From Closterium sp. NIES-65 (lineage: Eukaryota; Streptophyta; Zygnematophyceae; Desmidiales; Closteriaceae), in the NCBI GenBank assembly GCA_948144175.1, contig CANXME010000407.1, positions 26,001 to 90,000 of the forward strand: a DNA stretch of 64,000 bases, in the 5' to 3' direction. A program made the translations under genes and the position numbers. Below are positions 9,955 through 21,900 of this stretch, one piece after another (position 1 is the stretch's first letter; each line of letters opens with the position of its first letter). Under the pieces are notes generated by a model, which saw only the letters and a list, made by a program, of their open reading frames with translations, ran no database searches and was not told where the DNA came from.

Positions 9955-12900
9955 ATGCACGGTCGACCGCGAGTGACGGTGAAGGCTGAGGGCAGCGCGG
10001 CGGGACAGCAGAAGGCGGCGGAGTCGAACAAGAAGGCTCTTCGGCTGCGCGCCTTGCAGGAGAAGGTGCTGACGTGGCACCAGCAGAACGTGTGAGTGGC
10101 TAAGGGGAACGCTAACATACCACTGGTAAGGCATTTTGCAGAGATCAAACTTGCACGGAGCTTTTGAGTCGACTCGAGAGTCATCAGGGATTGCAGGGTG
10201 CAGTGCTGTGCACCTCAGCTCCCCGCATCGCGTTTCCATGGATTTACCGCAAAGAAGCTCCCCCCCACACCCCTCCTCCTCCCTCCACCAGCCAGCGCTG
10301 CTCTGCTGGAGCAGAGCAGCGTGTACTTGTACGTGTACGAGTACGTGTACGAGTACGAGTACGTGTACGTGTACGTGTACGAGTACGTGTACGTGTATGA
10401 GTACGTGTACGTGTACGTGTACGTGTACGATTACGTGTAAGTTCACGTTTACGTGTACGTAGCATAGATCTACCACAAAAAGGCCTTCCGTCCCGCTCCC
10501 TCTTTCCCTCCCCACCCCCACTGCCCACCCTCTGCCAGTTCTATCCCCACCAGTTATTCGCCCGAGGCACTAGCCGCCAGCGCTGCTCTGCTGGAGCAGA
10601 GCCTCGACGTGTACGTGGCGTGGAACTATTCAAGAACGTGTACGCCTCCCCCTTTCCCTCCCCCGCCCCTTGTCCCTCTGCTAGAGCAGAGCCTCGACGT
10701 GTACGTGGCGTGGAACTATTCAAGAACTCTTGCACTCGAGGCGTGGAACTACCGCGAGGAGGCTTTCCATTCCACAAGAAGGCTTCCCTTCTTTGGCTGC
10801 CCTCCCTCCTGCCTTACCACTTCCCATCAGATTCTTGCTCGAGGCACTAGCCGCCATCTGCCCCTCATTCATTACTAGCCGCCATCTGCCCCTCATTCAT
10901 TACTAGCCGCCATCTGCCCCTAATTCATTACTAGCCGCCATCTGCCCCTCATTCATTACTAGCCGCCATCTGCCCCTCATTCATTACTAGCCGCCATCTG
11001 CCCCTCATTCATTACTAGCCGCCATCTGCCCCTCATTCATTACTAGCCGCCATCTGCCCCTCATTCATTACTAGCCGCCATCTGCCCCTCATTCATTACT
11101 AGCCGCCATCTGCCCCTCATTCATTACTAGCCGCCATCTGCCCCTCATTCATTACTAACCGCCATCTGCCCCTCATTCATTACTAGCCGCCATCTGCCCC
11201 TCATTCATTACTAGCCGCCATCTGCCCCTCATTCATTACTAGCCGCCATCTGCCCCTCATTCATTACTAGCCGCCATCTGCCCCTCATTCATTACTAGCC
11301 GCCATCTGCCCCTCATTCATTACTAGCCGAGCCGCCAGCGCTGCTCTGCAGGAACAGACACTCAATGTGTACTTGGCGTGGAACTGCCGCAAGAACGCTT
11401 CCCCCTTCCACCTCCCTCTCCTCCCTTTTTCCTCTGCAGGAGCAGAACCTCGATGTGCACGTGGCGTGGAACTACCTCTTTTTCCCCACTTAAAAGTGGC
11501 TTTCCCCCCTCCCCCCCCTCTTCCCTTTTTTTCCTGATTTCAGCTACTCGCCTGAGGCTCTAGCAGCCAGCGCAACTCTCCTAGAGCAGAACCCTGACGT
11601 GTATGTGGCGTGGAACTACCGCAAGAAGGCTCCCTTCTTCTCCTTCTCCCCTCCCTCTTTGCCTTTCAGTTACTCGCCAGAAGCACTAGCCGCCAGCGCT
11701 GCTCTCTTAGAACAAAACCCTGACGTGTATGTCACGTGGAACTACCGCAAGAAGGCGTTTGCCCACCGATGCGGTGCTCTGGAGGCAGGGGAGGGTGGGA
11801 GCAGGGAGGGGAAAGCGGTGCAGAGGGGTTTGGAGGTGAAAGAGGGGGAGAAGGAGGCGCAGGGGAAAGAGGGGCAGGGGGAGGGGGGGAAAGAGGCGCA
11901 AGGAGAGGGGGGATCAGGGGGGGGAGAGGTGGGGACGGATGGGGCAATGGGTGAGGCGGAGAGTGCAGGAGGGAGGGGTGACAAGAGGGGAGAGAGTGAA
12001 GTTGAGGGGAAGAATGATGGGAAGCAGGGAGAGGAGCAGGAGAGGGTGGAACGGGAGCGAGAGGAAAAGGCGAAGAAGGAAGAAGAGAAGAAGATAGAGG
12101 AAAGGAAGATAGAGGAACGGAAGATAGAGGAATGGAAGATAGAGGAACGGAAGATAGAGGAACGGAAGATCGAAGAAGCTAAGGGGAAGCTAGCAGACGA
12201 AGAGCTGAAGCTGGTGAGTGAGTAAACGGCGTGGCTGATGGTACCATTGGCATAACGTGCGAGTCTGACAATGGTACACTCACTGAGTCGCTCCTGAGAA
12301 TTCGAAAAAAACGGACGAAGATCTGTAACTGGTGAGTAGTTTTGAGTGACCAATAGTACGTTTGGCACAATAGCGAGTCTGCCAATACTACACTGGACTG
12401 GATGAGGAGGTTGGCTCAAACCAACCCCCCACCCCTCCTCTTAACTCATCCCCTCCCCCCTCCATTGCTACTCTCCCTCACACATGCAAAACAGATAGAA
12501 GCAGCGGTACGGCACCTGGCCTGGCACCACCGCAAGTGGCTTCTTGAGTCGCCTCAGAGATGTATCCTTTAACTCTCTCCGTTCCTCCTCTTCCCCCCAA
12601 ACACTCACATCAGATAGAAGCAGCGCTACGGTACGGACCAACCCCAAGTGCTACGGCGCCTGGCACGAGTCACCGCAAAGATCTATCCTTTAACTCTCTC
12701 CGTTCCTCCTCTTCCCCCCAAACACTCACATCAGATAGAAGCAGCGCTACGGTACGGACCAACCCCAAGTGCTACGGCGCCTGGCACGAGTCACCTCAAA
12801 TATCTATCCTTTAACTCTCTCCGTTCCTCCCCTCCCCTTAAACACACACAACAGATAGAAGCAGCACTATGGCGCCTGGCCTGGCACCACCGCAAGTGGC

Positions 12901-15900
12901 TTCTTGAGTCACCTCAGAAATGTATCCTTCAACTCTCCCTCTCCAACCCAACTTCTTCCAAACACTCGCAACAGATAGAAGCAGCCCTACGGACCAACCC
13001 CAAGTGCTACGGCGCCTGGCACCACCGCAAGTGGCTCTTCGCCCTCTCCTCCACCGAGCCTCTCCCAAGCCTCGGAGCCAACCTCGGGCCGAGCCTGCAG
13101 CAGGTTCGGATCAATCTGCGGACGGAGGCTCGGATCGCCCGGGAGCAGAAGCTGTTGGGGATGATGCTGAGTGCCGATGATCGGAACTTCCATGCCTGGG
13201 ACTACTGGAGGTGAGAGAGGGATTGAGAGCGGTATTGATGGGTATGGGTGGTGGTGATGCGGATGTTGCTGGGGATGATGCTGAGTGCCGATGATCGGAA
13301 CTTCCACGCCTGGGACTACTGGAGGTAACGGTGGTGAGGGGTGATGATGGGTGTGTATGGTGATATTGCAGGTTGATGCTGAGAGCAGATGATCGGAATT
13401 TCCATGCCTGGGAGTACTGGAGATGTTGTAGGGATTGAGAGCGGTGCTGATGGGTGGGTGGTGATGCAGATGCTGTGGGGTTACAACCTTGCTCGCCTGC
13501 CACCATTCAGTTCCACCCATCTCATCTTCTCAGTTCCACCCATCTCATCTTGTCAGTTCCACCCATCTCATCTTCTCAGTTCCACCCATCTCATCTTCTC
13601 AGTTCCACCCATCTCATCTTCTCAGTTCCACCCATCTCATCTTCTCAGTTCCACCCATCTCATCTTGTCAGTTCCACCCATCTCATCTTGTCAGTTCCAC
13701 CCATCTCATCTTGTCAGTTCCACCCATCTCATCTTGTCAGTTCCACCCATCTCATCTTGTCAGTTCCACCCATCTCATCTTGTCAGTTCCACCCATCTCA
13801 TCGTCTCAGTTCCACCCATCTCATCTTCTCAGTTCCACCCATCTCATCTTCTCAGTTCCACCCATCTCATCTTCTCAGTTCCACCCATCTCATCTTGTCA
13901 GTTCCACCCATCTCATCTTCTCAGTTCCACCCATCTCATCTTCTCAGTTCCACCCATCTCATCTTGTCAGTTCCACCCATCTCATCTTTTCAGTTCCACC
14001 CATCTCATCTTCTCAGTTCCACCCATCTCATCTTGTCAGTTCCACCCATCTCATCTTGTCAGTTCCACCCATCTCATCTTGTCAGTTCCACCCATCTCAT
14101 CTTGTCAGTTCCACCCATCTCATCTTGTCAGTTCCACCCATCTCATCTTCTCAGTTCCACCCATCTCATCTTCTCAGTTCCACCCATCTCATCTTGTCAG
14201 TTCCACCCATCTCATCTTGTCAGTTCCACCCATCTCATCTTGTCAGTTCCACCCATCTCATCTTCTCAGTTCCACCCATCTCATCATCTCAGTTCCACCC
14301 ATCTCATCTTGTCAGTTCCACCCATCTCATCTTGTCAGTTCCACCCATCTCATGTTCTCAGTTCCACCCATCTCATCTTATCAGTTCCACCCATCTCATC
14401 TTCTCAGTTCCACCCATCTCATCTTCTCAGTTCCACCCATCTCATCTTGTCAGTTCCACCCATCTCATCTTCTCAGTTCCACCCATCTCATCTTCTCAGT
14501 TCCACCCATCTCATCTTGTCAGTTCCACCCATCTCACCTTTTCAGTTCCACCCATCTCATCTTCTCAGTTCCACCCATCTCATCTTGTCAGTTCCACCCA
14601 TCTCATCTTGTCAGTTCCACCCATCTCATCTTGTCAGTTCCACCCATCTCATCTTGTCAGTTCCACCCATCTCATCTTGTCAGTTCCACCCATCTCATCT
14701 TCTCAGTTCCACCCATCTCATCTTCTCAGTTCCACCCATCTCATCTTGTCAGTTCCACCCATCTCATCTTGTCAGTTCCACCCATCTCATCTTGTCAGTT
14801 CCACCCATCTCATCTTCTCAGTTCCACCCATCTCATCTTGTCAGATCCACCCATCTCATCTTCTCAGTTCCACCCATCTCATCTTCTCAGTTCCGCCCAT
14901 CTCATCTTCTCAGTTCCACCCATCTCATCTTCTCAGATCCACCCATCTCATCTTCTCAGTTCCACCCATCTCATCTTCTCAGATCCACCCATCTCATCTT
15001 CTCAGTTCCACCCATCTCATCTTCTCAGTTCCACCCATCTCATCTTCTCAGATCCACCCATCTCATCTTCTCAGTTCCACCCATCTCATCTTCTCAGTTC
15101 CGCCCATCTCATCTTCTCAGTTCCACCCATCTCATCTTCTCAGTTCCACCCATCTCATCTTCTCAGTTCCACCCATCTCATCTTCTCAGTTCCACCCATC
15201 TCATCTTCTCAGTTCCACCCATCTCATCTTCTCAGTTCCACCCATCTCATCTTCTCAGTTCCACCCATCTCATCTTCTCAGTTCCACCCATCTGATCTTC
15301 TCAGTTCCACCCATCTCATCTTGTCAGTTCCACCCATCTCATCTTGTCAGTTCCACCCATCTCATCTTGTCAGTTCCACCCATCTCATCTTCTCAGTTCC
15401 ACCCATCTCATCTTGTCAGTTCCACCCATCTCATCTTGTCAGTTCCACCCATCTCATCTTCTCAGTTCCACCCATCTCATCATCTCAGTTCCACCCATCT
15501 CATCTTGTCAATTCCACCCATCTCATCTTGTCAGTTCCACCCATCTCATGTTCTCAGTTCCACCCATCTCATCTTATCAGTTCCACCCATCTCATCTTCT
15601 CAGTTCCACCCATCTCATCTTCTCAGTTCCACCCATCTCATCTTCTCAGTTCCACCCATCTCATCTTCTCAGTTCCACCCATCTCATCTTCTCAGTTCCA
15701 CCCATCTCATCTTCTCAGTTCCACCCATCTCATCTTGTCAGTTCCACCCATCTCATCTTCTCAGTTCCACCCATCTCATCTTGTCAGTTCCACCCATCTC
15801 ATCTTCTCAGTTCCACCCATCTCATCTTGTCAGTTCCACCCATCTCATCTTCTCAGTTCCACCCATCTCATCTTCTCAGTTCCACCCATCTCATCTTGTC

Positions 15901-18900
15901 AGTTCCACCCATCTCATCTTGTCAGTTCCACCCATCTCATCTTGTCAGTTCCACCCATCTCATCTTCTCAGTTCCACCCATCTAATCTTCTCAGTTCAAC
16001 CCATCTCATCTTCTCAGTTCCACCCATCTCATCTTCTCAGTTCCACCCATCTCATCTTGTCAGTTCCACCCATCTCATCTTGTCAGTTCCACCCATCTCA
16101 TCTTCTCAGTTCCACCCATCTCATCTTGTCAGTTCCACCCATCTCATCTTGTCAGTTCCACCCATCTCATCTTGTCAGTTCCACCCATCTCATCTTCTCA
16201 GTTCCACCCATCTCATCTTGTCAATTCCACCCATCTCATCTTGTCAGTTCCACCCATCTCATCTTCTCAGTTCCACCCATCTCATCTTGTCAGTTCCACC
16301 CATCTCATCTTGTCAGTTCCACCCATCTCATCTTGTCAGTTCCACCCATCCCATCTTGTCAGTTCCACCCATCTCATCTTGTCAGTTCCACCCATCTCAT
16401 CTTCTCAGTTCCACCCATCTCATCTTCTCAGTTCCACCCATCTCATCTTGTCAGGTCCACCCATCTCATCTTGTCAGTTCCACCCATCTCATCTTCTCAG
16501 TTCCACCCATCTCATCTTGTCAGTTCCACCCATCTCATCTTCTCAGTTCCACCCATCTCATCTTGTCAGTTCCACCCATCTCATGTTCTCAGTTCCACCC
16601 ATCTCATCTTATCAGTTCCACCCATCTCATCTTCTCAGTTCCACCCATCTCATCTTCTCAGATCCACCCATCTCATCTTCTCAGTTCCACCCATCTCATC
16701 TTGTCAGTTCCACCCATCTCATCTTCTCAGTTCCACCCATCTCATCTTGTCAGTTCCACCCATCTCATCTTCTCAGTTCCACCCATCTCATCTTGTCAGT
16801 TCCACCCATCTCATCTTCTCAGTTCCACCCATCTCATCTTGTCAGTTCCACCCATCTCATCTTCTCAGTTCCACCCATCTCATCTTCTCAGTTCCACCCA
16901 TCTCATCTTGTCAGTTCCACCCATCTCATCTTGTCAGTTCCACCCATCTCATCTTGTCAGTTCCACCCATCTCATCTTCTCAGTTCCACCCATCTCATCT
17001 TCTCAGTTCCACCCATCTCATCTTCTCAGTTCCACCCATCTCATCTTCTCAGTTCCACCCATCTAATCTTCTCAGTTCAACCCATCTCATCTTCTCAGTT
17101 CCACCCATCTCATCTTCTCAGTTCCACCCATCTCATCTTGTCAGTTCCACCCATCTCATCTTGTCAGTTCCACCCATCTCATCTTCTCAATTCCACCCAT
17201 CTCATCTTCTCAGTTCCACCCATCTCATCTTGTCAGTTCCACCCATCTCATCTTGTCAGTTCCACCCATCTCATCTTCTCAGTTCCACCCATCTCATCTT
17301 GTCAATTCCACCCATCTCATCTTGTCAGTTCCACCCATCTCATCTTCTCAGTTCCACCCATCTCATCTTGTCAGTTCCACCCATCTCATCTTGTCAGTTC
17401 CACCCATCTCATCTTGTCAGTTCCACCCATCCCATCTTGTCAGTTCCACCCATCTCATCTTGTCAGTTCCACCCATCTCATCTTCTCAGTTCCACCCATC
17501 TCATCTTCTCAGTTCCACCCATCTCATCTTGTCAGTTCCACCCATCTCATCTTGTCAGTTCCACCCATCTCATCTTGTCAGTTCCACCCATCTCATCTTG
17601 TCAGTTCCACCCATCTCATCTTGTCAGTTCCACCCATCTCATCTTCTCAGTTCCACCCATCTCATCTTGTCAGTTCCACCCATCTCATCTTCTCAGTTCC
17701 ACCCATCTCATCTTGTCAGTTCCACCCATCTCATCTTGTCAGTTCCACCCATCTCATCGTCTCAGTTCCACCCATCTCATGTTCTCAGTTCCACCCATCT
17801 CATCTTCTCAGTTCCACCCATCTCATCTTGTCAGTTCCACCCATCTCATCTTGTCAGTTCCACCTATCTCATCTTGTCAGTTCCACCCATCTCATCTTGT
17901 CAGTTCCACCCATCTCATCTTGTCAGTTCCACCCATCTCATCTTCTCAGTTCCACCCATCTCATCGTCTCAGTTCCACCCATCTCATCTTCTCAGTTCCA
18001 CCCATCTCATCTTCTCAGTTCCACCCATCTCATCTTCTCAGTTCCACCCATCTCATCCTGTCAGTTCCACCCATCTCATCTTGTCAGTTCCACCCATCTC
18101 ATCTTGTCAGTTCCACCCATCTTATCTTGTCAGTTCCACCCATCTCATCTTCTCAGTTCCACCCATCTCATCTTGTCAGTTCCACCCATCTCATCTTGTC
18201 AGTTCCACCCATCTCATCTTCTCAGTTCCACCCATCTCATCTTCTCAGTTCCACCCATCTCATCTTCTCAGTTCCACCCATCTAATCTTCTCAGTTCCAC
18301 CCATCTCATCTTCTCAGTTCCACCCATCTCATCTTCTCAGTTCCACCCATCTCATCTTCTCAGTTCCACCCATCTCATCTTCTCAGTTCCACCCATCTCA
18401 TCTTCTCAGTTCCACCCATCTCATCTTGTCAGTTCCACCCATCTCATCTTGTCAGTTCCACCCATCTCATCTTGTCAGTTCCACCCATCTCATCTTCTCA
18501 GTTCCACCCATCTCATCTTTTCAGTTCCACCCATCTCATCTTGTCAGTTCCACCCATCTCATCTTCTCAGTTCCACCCATCTCATCATCTCAGTTCCACC
18601 CATCTCATCTTGTCAGTTCCACCCATCTCATCTTGTCAGTTCCACCCATCTCATGTTCTCAGTTCCACCCATCTCATCTTATCAGTTCCACCCATCTCAT
18701 CTTCTCAGTTCCACCCATCTCATCTTCTCAGTTCCACCCATCTCATCTTCTCAGATCCACCCATCTCATCTTCTCAGTTCCACCCATCTCATCTTGTCAG
18801 TTCCACCCATCTCATCTTCTCAGTTCCACCCATCTCATCTTGTCAGTTCCACCCATCTCATCTTCTCAGTTCCACCCATCTCATCTTGTCAGTTCCACCC

Positions 18901-21900
18901 ATCTCATCTTCTCAGTTCCACCCATCTCATCTTGTCAGTTCCACCCATCTCATCTTCTCAGTTCCACCCATCTCATCTTCTCAGTTCCACCCATCTCATC
19001 TTGTCAGTTCCACCCATCTCATCTTGTCAGTTCCACCCATCTCATCTTGTCAGTTCCACCCATCTCATCTTCTCAGTTCCACCCATCTCATCTTCTCAGT
19101 TCCACCCATCTCATCTTGTCAGTTCCACCCATCTCATCTTGTCAGTTCCACCCATCTCATCTTCTCAGTTCCACCCATCTCATCTTGTCAGTTCCACCCA
19201 TCTCATCTTCTCAGTTCCACCCATCTCATCTTCTCAGTTCCACCCATCTCATCTTCTCAGTTCCACCCATCTCATCTTCTCAGTTCAACCCATCTCATCT
19301 TCTCAGTTCCACCCATCTCATCTTCTCAGTTCCACCCATCTCATCTTGTCAGTTCCACCCATCTCATCTTCTCAGTTCCACCCATCTCATCTTCTCAGTT
19401 CCACCCATCTCATCTTCTCAGTTCAACCCATCTCATCTTCTCAGTTCCACCCATCTCATCTTCTCAGTTCCACCCATCTCATCTTGTCAGTTCCACCCAT
19501 CTCATCTTCTCAGTTCCACCCATCTCATCTTCTCAGTTCCACCCATCTCATCTTCTCAGTTCCACCCATCTCATCTTCTCAGATCCACCCATCTCATCTT
19601 CTCAGTTCCACCCATCTCATCTTGTCAGTTCCACCCATCTCATCTTCTCAGTTCCACCCATCTCATCTTGTCAGTTCCACCCATCTCATCTTCTCAGTTC
19701 CACCCATCTCATCTTGTCAGTTCCACCCATCTCATCTTCTCAGTTCCACCCATCTCATCTTCTCAGTTCCACCCATCTCATCTTGTCAGTTCCACCCATC
19801 TCATCTTGTCAGTTCCACCCATCTCATCTTGTCAGTTCCACCCATCTCATCTTGTCAGTTCCACCCATCTCATCTTCTCAGTACCACCCATCTCATCTTG
19901 TCAGTTCCATCCATCTCATCTTGTCAGTTCCACCCATCTCATCTTCTCAGTTCCACCCATCTCATCTTCTCAGTTCCACCCATCTCATCTTCTCAGTTCC
20001 ACCCATCTCATCTTCTCAGTTCCACCCATCTCATCTTGTCAGTTCCACCCATCTCATCTTGTCAGTTCCACCCATCTCATCTTGTCAGTTCCACCCATCT
20101 CATCTTCTCAGTTCCACCCATCTCATCTTGTCAGTTCCACCCATCTCATCTTGTCAGTTCCACCCATCTCATCTTCTCAGTTCCACCCATCTCATCATCT
20201 CAGTTCCACCCATCTCATCTTGTCAGTTCCACCCATCTCATCTTGTCAGTTCCACCCATCTCATGTTCTCAGTTCCACCCATCTCATCTTATCAGTTCCA
20301 CCCATCTCATCTTCTCAGTTCCACCCATCTCATCTTCTCAGTTCCACCCATCTCATCTTCTCAGTTCCACCCATCTCATCTTCTCAGATCCACCCATCTC
20401 ATCTTCTCAATTCCACCCATCTCATCTTCTCAGTTCCACCCATCTCATTTTGTCAGTTCCACCCATCTCATCTTCTCAGTTCCACCCATCTCATCTTGTC
20501 AGTTCCACCCATCTCATCTTCTCAGTTCCACCCATCTCATCTTCTCAGTTCCACCCATCTCATCTTGTCAGTTCCACCCATCTCATCTTCTCAGTTCCAC
20601 CCATCTCATCTTGTCAGTTCCACCCATCTCATCTTCTCAGTTCCACCCATCTCATCTTCTCAGTTCCACCCATCTCATCTTGTCAGTTCCACCCATCTCA
20701 TCTTGTCAGTTCCACCCATCTCATCTTGTCAGTTCCACCCATCTCATCTTCTCAGTTCCACCCATCTCATCTTCTCAGTTCCACCCATCTCATCTTCTCA
20801 GTTCCACCCATCTCATCTTCTCAGTTCCACCCATCTCATCTTCTCAGTTCAACCCATCTCATCTTCTCAGTTCCACCCATCTCATCTTCTCTGTTCCACC
20901 CATCTCATCTTGTCAGTTCCACCCTTCTCATCTTGTCAGTTCCACCCATCTCATCTTCTCAGTTCCACCCGTCTCATCTTCTCAGTTCCACCCATCTCAT
21001 CTTCTCAGTTCCACCCATCCCATCTTGTCAGTTCCACCCATCTCATCTTCTCAGTTCCACCCATCTCATCTTGTCAGTTCCACCCATCTCATCTTCTCTG
21101 TTCCACCCATCTCATCTTGTCAGTTCCACCCATCTCATCGTCTCAGTTCCACCCATCTCATCTTCTCAGTTCCACCCATCTCATCTTCTCAGTTCCACCC
21201 ATCTCATCTTCTCAGTTCCACCCATCTCATCTTGTCAGTTCCACCCATCTCATCTTCTCAGTTCCACCCATCTCATCTTCTCAGTTCCACCCATCTCATC
21301 TTCTCAGTTCCACCCATCTCATCTTCTCAGTTCCACCCATCTCATCTTCTCAGTTCCACCCATCTCATCTTCTCAGTTCCACCCATCTCATCTTGTCAGT
21401 TCCACCCATCTCATCTTGTCAGTTCCACCCATCTCATCTTGTCAGTTCCACCCATCTCATCTTGTCAGTTCCACCCATCTCATCTTCTCAGTTCCACCCA
21501 TCTCATCTTGTCAGTTCCACCCATCTCATCTTGTCAGTTCCACCCATCTCATCTTCTCAGTTCCACCCATCTCATCTAGTCAGTTCCACCCATCTCATCT
21601 TCTCAGTTCCACCCATCTCATCTTCTCAGTTCCACCCATCTCATCTTGTCAGTTCCACCCATCTCATCTTGTCAGTTCCACCCATCTCATCTTGTCAGTT
21701 CCACCCATCTCATCTTCTCAGTTCCACCCATCTCATCTTCTCAGTTCCACCCATCTCATCTTGTCAGTTCCACCCATCTCATCTTGTCAGTTCCACCCAT
21801 CTCATCTTGTCAGTTCCACCCATCTCATCTTCTCAGTTCCACCCATCTCATCTTCTCAGTTCCACCCATCTCATCTTCTCAGTTCCACCCATCTCATCTT

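Larger units (their letters stand above)
10290..11631 (+). repeat. Array of degenerate exon-2 copies in intron 1 of RGTA
   Basis: At least six partial copies of the exon-2 start precede the real exon at 11670. They are near 10290-10345, 10554-10637, 10672-10765, 10829-10850 continuing at 11329-11400, 11437-11480 and 11544-11631. Shared landmarks are gaggcactagccgccagcg, ctgctctgctggagcag and gtggcgtggaacta. The last copy is almost intact (YSPEALAASATLLEQ to WNYRKKA) and has its own acceptor (tttcag|c). The others have lost frame or splice sites. Confidence 0.85.

Noticed and set aside
10244..10528. Arg/Thr or Tyr/Val dipeptide-repeat proteins on either strand
   Set aside because: Simple translation of the cgtgta/cgagta microsatellite inside an exon-2 copy.
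11742..12419. Minus-strand Ser/Pro-rich frame opposite RGTA exon 2
   Set aside because: Shadow of the Glu/Lys-rich coding repeat on the plus strand.
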